From Streptomyces sp. 1222.5 (GTDB lineage: Bacteria > Actinomycetota > Actinomycetes > Streptomycetales > Streptomycetaceae), in contig NZ_FNSZ01000001.1 in assembly GCF_900105245.1 (NCBI RefSeq), positions 4,278,001-4,342,000 on the forward strand: a stretch of 64,000 nt of DNA, in the 5' to 3' direction. Position numbers and translations under genes: made by a program. The notes beneath the pieces were generated by a model. The model ran no database searches. It had not been told where the DNA came from and worked only from the letters and a program-made list of their open reading frames with translations. This document shows, piece after piece, positions 44,492 to 52,437 of the stretch; positions within the stretch are counted from its first letter, which is position 1; each line of letters starts with the position of its first letter.

Positions 44492-45067
44492 TCACACCTG
44501 GGTCCGATGGAAGTTCATGAAGGACCGCGAGGCGGTCGGCCCGCGCTGCCCCTGGTACCGCGAGCCGTACCGCTCGCTGCCGTACGGGAACTCGGCGGGC
44601 GAGGTCAGCCGGAACAGGCACAGCTGCCCGATCTTCATCCCCGGCCACAGCTTGATGGGGAGGGTGGCGAGGTTGGACAGCTCCAGCGTCACGTGCCCGC
44701 TGAAGCCCGGGTCGATGAACCCGGCGGTGGAGTGCGTGACGAGTCCCAGCCGGCCGAGCGAGCTCTTGCCCTCGAGACGCGAGGCGAGATCGTCGGGAAG
44801 CGTGATCACTTCGTACGTGGAGGCGAGCACGAACTCACCGGGGTGCAGGATGAACGGCTCGTCGCCCTCGGGCTCGACGAGCCGGGTGAGGTCCGCCTGC
44901 TCGACCGCGGGGTCGATGTGCGGGTACCGGTGGTTCTCGAACACCCGGAAGAAACGGTCCAGCCGTACATCGACGCTCGACGGCTGCACCATGGATTCGT
45001 CAAAGGGATCGATCCGCACCCGCCCGGCGTCGATCTCGGCCCGGATGTCCTTGTCTGAGAGAAGCAC
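44492..45067 (-). CDS. dcd: dCTP deaminase
   Basis: 191 residues from GTG 45067 (VLLSDKDIRAEIDAGRVRID). Trimeric dUTPase-like fold with QPSSVDVRLDRFFRVF, the catalytic block SSLGRLGLVTHSTAGFIDPG and GFSGHVTLELSN, and the C-terminal FPYGSERYGSRYQGQRGPT that closes over the nucleotide. It makes dUTP (or dUMP in bifunctional Dcd-Dut enzymes of actinobacteria) from dCTP for thymidylate synthesis. Monofunctional and bifunctional forms cannot be separated by eye. Confidence 0.92.
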   Translation of the reverse strand: MLLSDKDIRAEIDAGRVRIDPFDESMVQPSSVDVRLDRFFRVFENHRYPHIDPAVEQADLTRLVEPEGDEPFILHPGEFVLASTYEVITLPDDLASRLEGKSSLGRLGLVTHSTAGFIDPGFSGHVTLELSNLATLPIKLWPGMKIGQLCLFRLTSPAEFPYGSERYGSRYQGQRGPTASRSFMNFHRTQV

Positions 45068-45167
45068 GTAGCGAGGATACGCAAGGCGCGCGGGGCCCCG
45101 ACAATCGTGAGGACCCGCGCGCCAGGCGTTATTGCACGGTGTTGCCGCGCCACTACGGTCCGTGCGG

Positions 45168-45326
45168 TTACCGCTTCTCCAGGGTGACCGGCACGACGCT
45201 GCGCAGCCGGGCACACCGTGGACACCTCAGCAGCCGGCCGGGGCCGAGCCGCTCGGCCTGCTGCATCGGGAACGAAGCGGTGCTGAAGACGTGCCCGTCC
45301 GCGCAGCGGACGACGGTGCGTTCCAT
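45168..45326 (-). CDS. 52-residue zinc-ribbon-like conserved protein
   Basis: Starts MERTVVRCADGHVFSTASFP and ends RCARLRSVVPVTLEKR, with CADGH and CPRCAR providing C...H...CxxC. AAGGGA precedes the ATG. Clean coding bias and a complete, compact frame indicate a real gene; similar 50-residue proteins occur widely in Streptomyces. It is upstream of dcd on the same strand. Function unknown. Confidence 0.7.
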   Translation of the reverse strand: MERTVVRCADGHVFSTASFPMQQAERLGPGRLLRCPRCARLRSVVPVTLEKR

Positions 45327-45610
45327 CAAGTCCCTTATGTCCCTTCCCCAAGACCCTCGTCGGACTTGCTCAACTGTCCGACGGCAAAAGCCACATTACG
45401 GGATCAAAGAGACGACTCTCCAGGCGGCACTCCGACCGCACCCGGACCCTCTCCCACCCGTCCACGGTACGCCCCAACTCCGGGCGCCCGCAGCCGGTTA
45501 CCCCTCCCGCGGCGACTCACTCCCGCGGGGACCGGGCACCGCGGGTCCGTGATGATGTACAGTGAGCGAGCGTCCGGACATCGGGTCCCTCGGGACATGT
45601 CCGACTTACG

Positions 45611-45683
45611 CGGGTGTAGTTTAATGGTAGAACATCAGCTTCCCAAGCTGAGAGCGCGAGTTCGATTCTCGTCACCCGCTCCA
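45611..45683 (+). tRNA. tRNA-Gly(CCC)
   Basis: Acceptor GCGGGTG pairs with CACCCGC, with an encoded CCA at 45681-45683. The anticodon stem CAGCT/AGCTG holds the loop TTCCCAA, anticodon CCC. The T arm has GAGTTCGATTCTC. Reads GGG codons. Confidence 0.95.
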
Positions 45684-45688
45684 CGAAG

Positions 45689-45718
45689 AAGGCCCAGGTC
45701 GGAGACCGGGGCCTTTTT
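45689..45718 (+). terminator. Intrinsic terminator of the tRNA gene
   Basis: AAGGCCC pairs with GGGCCTT, with an inner GGTC/GACC helix, followed by a run of five T residues. Confidence 0.85.
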
Positions 45719-46164
45719 GCTGTGCGGGGTGGTCAGTGGCGGCGCACCGTATGTGCACACGAACGCACTGCCGTTCCGGGCAGGCCGGTGACGACGTGGC
45801 GATGTTCACCGGCTGGCCGGCGGCCGGGCACGCAGCCGGGGTTCCAGGAGATCAAGGGCCTCCTCCCGGCGGGGTACACCATGGCCGTGTCTTCGACGCC
45901 ATACGGGCCCGTTGATCGCGTCCGGTTGGTGGCGTGGCTCCGCCGGGGGGCGGCGACGCCCGGCTTCGATCGCGCTCCTGCCGCATGGGGGTTCGGGATC
46001 GGCCGCTGCAGCCGCGCCTCGGCCCCGGCTGTCATCGATCACGGTCCCTGGTTTGCCCGGTATGCGCTAAGCCTTCGCACGCATGTACCACCAACATGAG
46101 CAGGCGCCTCAGTGCGAAGTTGAGACAACTCGCTCATGGCAAAGAAGCCGAACGATCACGGGAC
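45719..46164. other. Region after tRNA-Gly, no intact gene
   Basis: About 445 bp with no frame showing a credible start and codon bias. It precedes gene remnants and may be scar tissue of earlier insertions at the tRNA; no second copy of the tRNA 3' end was found downstream. Confidence 0.45.
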
Positions 46165-46287
46165 ATGGGCATCATGCTGCCGGACATCGTCGACCAGGCA
46201 CTCGGCCTCGTGGGCGTCGACTGGCCGAACGTGGACGAGGACGCATGCTGCCGCTCGTCGGCGTCACGGCCGTTTGACCAGAAGGGG
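46165..46287 (+). pseudogene. N-terminal remnant of a polymorphic toxin
   Basis: The frame leading into the next gene encodes MGIMLPDIVDQALGLVGVDW then PNVDED before similarity stops. This LPD-LGLVG-DWPNVDED block is a typical N-terminus of large actinobacterial contact/secretion-system toxins. The remaining toxin is gone: after about 26 residues the sequence runs directly into the immunity gene. It is in frame with that gene, so a fused product is also formally possible. Confidence 0.55.
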
Positions 46288-46773
46288 ATGAGAATCGTGC
46301 GCGTATTGAAATCGCCCGAGGCGGTGGATGTCTGGCTGTCGAATGCCGGATGGTATCCGGGACGCCGATGTGACGACCTTGCCGCTTCCGAGGTGGCGAG
46401 TGTTCTGAAGGATTTCCGTGACGACGGCGGCAGTCTCGATGTCATCACGCCCGCTCTCGCGTTCCTGCGCGAGCACATCGGTCTCGTGGCACCCCGGCAC
46501 GCCTCCACCGAAGACCGGGTGGAGTTCTATCCGCGGCTCATGTACCGGGGCGCAGCAGAAGATGTTCAAGAGCTTGCCGACGGCCTGGGGAAGAAGGTCT
46601 TTCCCGTCGCGCACGACACGTACGACGGCGGGACGGTCCTCATGGACGAGGACGGGCGGTTCTTCTATCTGCACCACAGCGGTGAGTACTTCCTCGGAAA
46701 TGACAAATACTCGGCGTTGATGAGTTATTCGCGGGGGTATCCGCTCGAACAGGCGGAGGACTACTATGCCTGA
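46288..46773 (+). CDS. SUKH-3 family immunity protein
   Basis: 161 residues from ATG 46288 (GAAGGGG upstream): MRIVRVLKSPEAVDVWLSNA, then the family hallmark GWYPGRR, EVASVLKDFRDDGG, and a C-terminal VAHDTYDGGTVLMDEDGRFF YLHHSGEYFLG region. SUKH proteins neutralise toxins of polymorphic-toxin systems in the cytosol by direct binding. The cognate toxin appears reduced to the fragment just upstream, so this is probably an orphan antidote. Confidence 0.78.
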   Translation: MRIVRVLKSPEAVDVWLSNAGWYPGRRCDDLAASEVASVLKDFRDDGGSLDVITPALAFLREHIGLVAPRHASTEDRVEFYPRLMYRGAAEDVQELADGLGKKVFPVAHDTYDGGTVLMDEDGRFFYLHHSGEYFLGNDKYSALMSYSRGYPLEQAEDYYA

Positions 46774-47174
46774 GAATGTTCCGATGACGGCGGCATCACG
46801 GTATCTACAGCGCCAGGAGTGTCTGCCTGACTCTGACCAGCCTGCGCGGGAGTGGGGTCGAAATCTGCCGGCGGTCGATCGGCATAGCGAAGAGTTCCCT
46901 GGATGAGGCGCTGTCGCCGATCGTTCGCGAGGTCGAAGAGGTCCTTGCGGCCAATGCCGGTGGCGCGGGCTGTGAGGTGAAGCTGACCGCAGACGTGCCC
47001 GGCGTGCATGCGGAAACCCCGGCCGGTCTGGTCAGGTTCTCAGCCCGGTTCGGGCATGTGGCCATGCAGGCCCATGAACTCGAGGTCAGCCTCCGCGTCG
47101 GAGCGGGCGCGCAGACCGGCAGCGTCCACCGACGAGTCACCGGCGCTCTGCGCGGCCTGCGGCAGATGTCCTGA
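46766..47174 (+). pseudogene. Broken hypothetical gene after the SUKH-3 gene
   Basis: ATG 46766 overlaps the SUKH-3 stop and encodes MPENVPMTAASRYLQRQECL for 46 codons to a stop at 46906. In another frame, coding-like sequence (SSLDEALSPIVREVEEVLAA, GLVRFSARFGHVAMQAHELE) continues to 47174 but has no start codon. The pattern suggests one frameshifted gene; the family is not recognised. Confidence 0.45.
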
Positions 47175-47230
47175 GGCCTGCCGAAGCTGCGCCCGATGGC
47201 CGGGCGGGCCGGGGCAGGGTGAGGGGCCCG

Positions 47231-48296
47231 TCAGTCGTCCGTGCGGACCGGCATCAGGAGCGAGAAGGTGTTCTCATCGTCGGGGCGGCGGATCGTGATC
47301 GGCGTCGTGGGGGTGTCGATCTCGAGGATCAGTCGGTCCCGGGCCCCGGCGGCCAGCGCGTCCAGCAGGAACTCCCGGTTGACGGCGACACGGTTCGGGT
47401 CCGCGTCATCGTCCGTGCAAAGGGTCGCCGTACCGCCGTCCTCCACCCTGAGCACACTGAGGTCGGGCGCTCCGGCCCCTTCGGAACGGACGGGGCCGGT
47501 CTCCAGGGCCTTCCGGAAGGCCGCCACCTCGACGACGGCGCGGCGCCCCGCGACCCGGGGAAGGAGACGGCGGTAGTCGGGGAAGTCGTGGTCGAGGCAC
47601 GGACCGGCCGCCTGCCTGTCCCCGCCTCCAGCGTCACGCGATCACCGTCGACGGACAGCCGCACGGGCCCCTCGCCGTCCAGCAGCGCCCGCATCGCGTC
47701 GACGAGCGGGGTGGGCACGACGACCTGCACGCGGCTCCCTTCGTGCCCGGCGATTCCGGCCCGCGCGACAGCCATGCGGTGCCGGTCGGTCGCCACGACG
47801 TGGAGTCCGTCGCCCTCGATGTCGAACAGGACCCCGGCGAGCATCGGCAGTTCGGGGGCGGTACTCGCCGCGAAACGGACCGCGTCCAGCGCGGCTGCCA
47901 GCTCGGGTGCGGCGCCGGACAGCCGGACGGTGTCGATGGGAGCGACGTCATGGCATTCTCCCGGTGATCGAGTAGAGCTCGGAGCGCGGAGAACTCGCTG
48001 CGGGCATCGGACAGTCCCTGTTCGAGACGGCACAGGTGCGCCTGGAGCAGCTTTCGGACCAGATCGGTGTCCGCGCCGGACCAGCCGGCCAGCACCAGCC
48101 TGATGTCCGGCAGCGGCATTCCGGCACGGCGCAAGCGGGCGAGCACGCGGGCCTCCTCGAGCTGCTCGGGTGCGTACCAGCGGTAGCCGCTCACGGGATC
48201 CACCCAGGCCGGGACCAGCACACCGGCACGGTCGTAGAAGCGCAGGGCGCTCACACCCAGACCGCTGTCGCGGGCCGTCTCGCCGATGCCGTGCAT
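47231..48296 (-). pseudogene. MerR-type regulator fused to DnaN-like sliding-clamp domain, frameshifted
   Basis: From ATG 48296 one frame gives a MerR domain (MHGIGETARDSGLGVSALRF YDRAGVL) and helix to LLDHRENAMT. Similarity then continues in a second frame (LAAALDAVRFAASTAPELPM, DIEGDGLHVVATDRHRMAVA) and, after a further shift near 47600, in a third (LDHDFPDYRRLLPRVAGRRA, VNREFLLDALAAG, DDENTFSLLMPVR). The last two are DNA polymerase III beta-clamp blocks. Two frame breaks mean no full product. MerR-clamp fusions exist in Streptomyces; the intact role is unknown. Confidence 0.75.
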
Positions 48297-48440
48297 GTCG
48301 TTCTCCACACCCGGAACTCTGGGCCCTGTACAAGGTCGAGGGTCAACCCGGCCCGGCAGCAGGGCTCGTTGCGGCGGAGAACCCCACGCCCCATGGGATA
48401 CCCCCGGGTCGGGGACCCGGGGGTGTGAGCGCCGTGCGGG

Positions 48441-48610
48441 CTACCGCACGTCCACGAAGTCCCCCGTCGCCTTGGCGGCCGGGGTGGTGGAGGTGCCCGC
48501 GAAGTTCCAGCGCCAGTAGCCGTCCTCGGACGCGGGGAGCGTGGTCGTCAGGGTGCCGGTGCTGGAGGGGAAGAGGGGGAACCCGCCGAGCGCGAGCGGC
48601 GGGGTGTGAC
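48441..48610 (-). pseudogene. C-terminal scrap of a secreted-type protein
   Basis: A frame without a start encodes GGFPLFPSSTGTLTTTLPAS, then EDGYWRWNFAGTSTTPAAKA and TGDFVDVR with a stop at 48441. The W-x-W and GT-TTPA pattern looks like the end of an exported beta-rich protein. An in-frame stop lies just upstream at about 48630, so only the tail survives. Confidence 0.5.
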
Positions 48611-48903
48611 TTGGGCACAGCCGTCACACAGGCCGCCCCCACACCCAGCGCACCTGTGTGCTCAGACGTCACACACGACGGCAGCCGGAAGCCGGCCGAA
48701 GGTGGCGAACGGCTGTCGTGCTGTGAAATCCGGTGGCCCGGCGTCGCCGTCCGCAACTAGCGTGCTCCGGACCGACGTTGTCCAGGCGAGGACGTGCCGT
48801 TGTACACCCTGTGAGAACCCCCGAGCGCTGATCTGTCGCGCGTCGCACCTGTGCGCCGCGCTGCTTCCTGCTGCGGACTTCTCACTGGAAACGGTGTACT
48901 TCT

Positions 48904-49452
48904 GTGCTCAATACCTGGGTGGTCACGCCCACCTGCCTGCCGTTCGTCCTCCGCCGCTGCCACACGTGCGCGTCGGACCGCTTCCGGGCGGACGGCAAGT
49001 TCCGTGTCAACGCGCACCACAGACTCGTCGACGTCTGGCTCCTCGTGCTCTGCTCCCTGTGCGGGGAGACCGCGAAGCTCACGGTGCTGGAGCGTACGAA
49101 CGTGCGCTCCGTACGGCCCGAGCTGCTCGACCGGTTCCATGCCAACGACCCCGCCCTGGCGGCCGAACTGCTCCAGGACCCGGTGGTGCGGCGCCGCAAT
49201 CGTGTCGCCCTCGACTGGGACGGCGCCTGGCGCCTCGACACCGGCGGATCGGAGCACCTGGACCGCGAGGTGATCGAGGTCTCGGTCCGCTTCGCGGCGC
49301 GGATCCCCGTCCGGCCGGTACGGCTGATCGCCGAAGGGTGCGGTCTGGCGCGGTCGGAGGTGGCGAGGCTGGCCGAGGAAGGGAAACTCGTCTCGGCCGC
49401 GCGGCTGAGCGGGCGGACCTCCGGCGACTTCGACTTCACGCTGAAGCGCTGA
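48904..49452 (+). CDS. DUF1062 family protein
   Basis: 182 residues from GTG 48904. LRRCHTCASDRFRADGKFRV, NAHHRLVDVWLLVLCSLCGE and the C-terminal RLIAEGCGLARSEVARLAEE match DUF1062, which has two CxxC pairs at the N-terminus probably holding zinc. Cytosolic, function unknown. No operon partners. Confidence 0.82.
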   Translation: MLNTWVVTPTCLPFVLRRCHTCASDRFRADGKFRVNAHHRLVDVWLLVLCSLCGETAKLTVLERTNVRSVRPELLDRFHANDPALAAELLQDPVVRRRNRVALDWDGAWRLDTGGSEHLDREVIEVSVRFAARIPVRPVRLIAEGCGLARSEVARLAEEGKLVSAARLSGRTSGDFDFTLKR

Positions 49453-49522
49453 TCCGCCTCCCACCCGACGGCGGGGCCGCGGCGTTCGATCAGGACGACG
49501 GGAGGAACGCCTGCCGGAGTGC

Positions 49523-50059
49523 TCATCGCCGTGGCCCGGCGTCCTCCGGGTCGCCCGGACCACCGTCGCCCGGGAGCCACTTGACCACCGCGTCGCCGCT
49601 GCCCGCCGTCCGGGTGTAGAAGGCCCTCAGTTCCTGGTGCGCGGAGGCGAAGGCACCCCATGTCTCGGACTCCGCGCTCACGCCGCCGTAGCGCGGGAGG
49701 AGTTCTCCGCGGGCGAAGTCCCACAGCGCGTCGAAGTCGGCCGTCGTCAGGAACTCGGCGACCCGGCGGGCCTGGGCCGCCGTCAGCACCCGGAGGGGAG
49801 AGCTGTGGCGGCCGGGCCGGAACACGGGGCGGCCGCCGAGCACCACCTGGGTCTGGGGCCGGTTCTCGGCGCGGTACGGGGGAGCGCCCGCGTAGATGCG
49901 CTCCTGGTCCAGGTAGCGCCGGCCCGGTGTCTCCCCGCGCGGACGGCAGGCTCGGTACCGGACCGTTCCCGCGTCTGTCTCGAAAAGCCGTTCCAGCCAG
50001 GTCGCGCTGTTGCGCAGGGCCGGAGGCGGCACCGCTCGCAGACGGAGGTACGCACTCAT
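49523..50059 (-). CDS. DUF1877 family protein
   Basis: 178 residues from ATG 50059: MSAYLRLRAVPPPALRNSAT, WLERLFETD, then VLTAAQARRVAEFLTTADFD and a C-terminal HQELRAFYTRTAGSGDAVVK, consistent with DUF1877 (YfbM-like). Cytosolic, unknown function. It follows the oxidoreductase gene on the same strand by 50 bp, so co-transcription is possible. Confidence 0.78.
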   Translation of the reverse strand: MSAYLRLRAVPPPALRNSATWLERLFETDAGTVRYRACRPRGETPGRRYLDQERIYAGAPPYRAENRPQTQVVLGGRPVFRPGRHSSPLRVLTAAQARRVAEFLTTADFDALWDFARGELLPRYGGVSAESETWGAFASAHQELRAFYTRTAGSGDAVVKWLPGDGGPGDPEDAGPRR

Positions 50060-50109
50060 GCCCGTTGCAGCGCGCGGGGGCACCGAAGTATCACCCGGGC
50101 GCCGGCGGG

Positions 50110-51318
50110 TCAGGCCGTCGCCTCCGCCGACGCCTCCGCCGTGGTGACCGTCTCCAGCGGCTGCCGTACGACACGGCGGCGGCGGGCCGGGAGCGGGTTG
50201 GCCACGGCCCAGGCCGCGCCCTTGCAGACCAGTTCCTTGTAGAGGGCGGCCGTCCGGCCCGTGAGGGCCGCCCGGACGGCGCGGTCGTCGGCGGTGACGT
50301 ACTGGATCAGGCCCTCCTTGCGGCCCAGTGAGATGCACTGGTTGAAGTAGCGCAGCGGCACGTTCGGGAGCTTTCCGCCGGTGAGGCGGGCCGCGATGGC
50401 GTCGGCGGCCTGCCATGCCATGGGCGTGCCGGACGCGCAGGACATGCGCAGCGGCTTGTCCCCGGGGCCCATCGCCAGGGCGGCGTCGCCGACGGCGTAC
50501 ACGTCGGGGTGCGAGACCGAGCGCATGGTCCCGTCGACCACGATCTGCCCGGCGTCGGTGACTTCCAGGGTGGTGGCCCGGGCGATCGGGTGGACGGCGA
50601 AGCCGGTGGTCCACACGGTGACCGCGGCCGGGATCGCCCCGCCCTCCGCGGTGGTGACGCGGTCCGCCTCGACGGCGGTGACGGCGGCGTGCTCGTGCGC
50701 GGTGACGCCGAGCCTGCCGAAGACCTTCCGCAGGTGCCGGCGGCCCTTGGGCGAGAGCCAGTCGCCGAGGGCGCCACGGGCGGCGAGCGCGACGTCGAGG
50801 TCCGGACGGGCCTCGGCGATCTCGGTCGCGGCCTCCAGGCCGGTGAGCCCGCCGCCGACCACGACCACGGGCTGCCCGGCGGCCAGGCCGGCCAGGCGCT
50901 CGCGCAGCCGGAGCGCTCCGGGGCGGCCGGCGATCTCGTGGGCGTGCTCGGCGGTTCCGGGGACGCCCTGGTCGTGCCAGCCGCTGCCGAGGGCGTAGAC
51001 GAGGGTGTCGTACGCCAACTCCGTCCCGGCGCCGGTGCCGTGGGTGTCGTGGAGGGTGACGGTCCTGCGGTCGGCGTCGACGGCGGTCACCTTCGCGAGC
51101 CGCAGTTCGACGCCGGTGCCGGCGAACATCTCGCTCAACGGCCGGGGCCGGAGCTCCTGGCCGGTCGCGAGCTGGTGCATCCGGACGCGCTCGACGAAGT
51201 CGGGTTCGGCGTTGACGAGCGTGATGGCGACGTCCTCGCGGTGCAGCCGCTTGGCGAGGCGCCCGGCGGCGATGGCTCCGGCGTATCCGGCTCCGAGGAC
51301 GACGATGCGGTGCTGCAT
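50110..51318 (-). CDS. FAD-dependent NAD(P)H oxidoreductase (NDH-2-like)
   Basis: 402 residues. FAD-binding IVVLGAGYAGAIAAGRLAKR at the N-terminus, NAD(P)-binding VVVVGGGLTGLEAATEIAEA near residue 150, and HPDVYAVGDAALAMG, the flavin-contact Asp motif. This is the type II NADH dehydrogenase/ferredoxin-reductase fold. It lies directly downstream of an ECF41 sigma factor; such sigma factors characteristically control an adjacent oxidoreductase-type gene, so it is the likely regulon member. Confidence 0.85.
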   Translation of the reverse strand: MQHRIVVLGAGYAGAIAAGRLAKRLHREDVAITLVNAEPDFVERVRMHQLATGQELRPRPLSEMFAGTGVELRLAKVTAVDADRRTVTLHDTHGTGAGTELAYDTLVYALGSGWHDQGVPGTAEHAHEIAGRPGALRLRERLAGLAAGQPVVVVGGGLTGLEAATEIAEARPDLDVALAARGALGDWLSPKGRRHLRKVFGRLGVTAHEHAAVTAVEADRVTTAEGGAIPAAVTVWTTGFAVHPIARATTLEVTDAGQIVVDGTMRSVSHPDVYAVGDAALAMGPGDKPLRMSCASGTPMAWQAADAIAARLTGGKLPNVPLRYFNQCISLGRKEGLIQYVTADDRAVRAALTGRTAALYKELVCKGAAWAVANPLPARRRRVVRQPLETVTTAEASAEATA

Positions 51319-51411
51319 GTCCCTGCTCCTGTCTTCAGCGGATTCCCCCCTTGAACCGGGCGGCCCGCCGATTCCTGACAGGTGCGGGGTGTGAAGCAGG
51401 TCACATGACGG

Positions 51412-52356
51412 TCAGAAGGCCTTGAACAGGGGCTCTCCGTGGTCGGTGGCCGCCCAGCGGCGCGTCGCGCGGGCGAGCTTGTCGGGGTTGACCTGGTTGC
51501 GGAACGCGGCGATGCCGTCGGAGGTGATCTCCAGGCACATGACGCCGACGACGCGGCCGTCGAGGACCGCCACGACGGCGGGTTCGCCGTTGGCGGTCGT
51601 GACGTGGACGTCGGGCGAGCCGCCGGTCAGGGCGCGCTTGGCCGCGCCGGGCTTGAACAGGCCCCGCATGAACTTCGCCACCGCGAGGGCGCCCTCGAAC
51701 GCCTTGGTGCGGGCCGGGATCTTGCCGCCGCCGTCGCCGATCGCGACGGCGTCCTGTGTGAGCAGCCGTACGAGCGGCTCGGTCCTGCCGCTGGTGGCGG
51801 CCGCGAGGAACTCGTCGATGATCCGCCGGGCGGCGGCCTCGTCGATCTCGGTGCGGGCCTTGCCGCCCGCCACGTGCTTCTTGGCGCGGTGGAAGATCTG
51901 CTGGCTGGCCGCCTCGGTGATGTCCAGGATCTCGGCGATCTCCCGGTGCGGGTAGTCGAAGGCCTCCCGCAGCACGTACACCGCCCGCTCGTTGGGGGAC
52001 AGCCGCTCCAGTACGGCCATGACGGCGTACGACACCGATTCACGCTGTTCGGCGGTGTCGGCCGGGCCGAGCATCGGGTCCCCGGCGAGCAGCGGCTCGG
52101 GGAGCCACTGGCCCACGTAGGTCTCGCGCCGCGCACGGGCCGAAGTGAGCTGGTTGAGACAGAGGTTGGTGAGCACCTTGGTCAGCCAGGCCTCGGGGAC
52201 CTCGATGCGGTCGGTGTCGGCGGCCTGCCAGCGCAGGAACGTCTCCTGCGCCGCGTCCTCGGCCTCGCTCGCGGAGCCGAGGAGGCGGTAGGCGATGGCC
52301 TCCAGGCGGGGCCTGGCGGTCTCGAACCGGTCCACGTCCTTCACGGTCAGCGCCAT
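51412..52356 (-). CDS. ECF41-family RNA polymerase sigma factor (SigJ-like)
   Basis: 314 residues. Sigma-2 region (RLEAIAYRLLGSASEAEDAAQ), sigma-4 HTH (LSPNERAVYVLREAFDYPHR), then a C-terminal SnoaL-like extension of about 110 residues carrying GDGGGK and NPDKL, the two motifs that define ECF41 and act as a built-in regulator in place of a separate anti-sigma factor. It probably controls itself and the oxidoreductase downstream. Confidence 0.9.
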   Translation of the reverse strand: MALTVKDVDRFETARPRLEAIAYRLLGSASEAEDAAQETFLRWQAADTDRIEVPEAWLTKVLTNLCLNQLTSARARRETYVGQWLPEPLLAGDPMLGPADTAEQRESVSYAVMAVLERLSPNERAVYVLREAFDYPHREIAEILDITEAASQQIFHRAKKHVAGGKARTEIDEAAARRIIDEFLAAATSGRTEPLVRLLTQDAVAIGDGGGKIPARTKAFEGALAVAKFMRGLFKPGAAKRALTGGSPDVHVTTANGEPAVVAVLDGRVVGVMCLEITSDGIAAFRNQVNPDKLARATRRWAATDHGEPLFKAF

Positions 52357-52437
52357 GGCCCGGATCCTAGCCCCCGTGGCACGCGGCGGCCTCGGCCGGC
52401 GGGGGCCCGGCGGGGGAGGCGCGGGGCGCGGGGGCGG

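Noticed and set aside
45132..45791. Plus-strand open frame spanning the tRNA-Gly gene
   Set aside because: It would translate a tRNA and its terminator; no start signal or family similarity.
45684..48900. Second copy of the tRNA-Gly 3' end marking an island boundary
   Set aside because: Scanned for the T-arm and acceptor sequence downstream; no convincing duplicate was found.
51319..51411. ECF41-type promoter upstream of the oxidoreductase
   Set aside because: A weak match (TGTCAGG then CGGT at roughly the right distance) was seen on the minus strand but is too degenerate to annotate.
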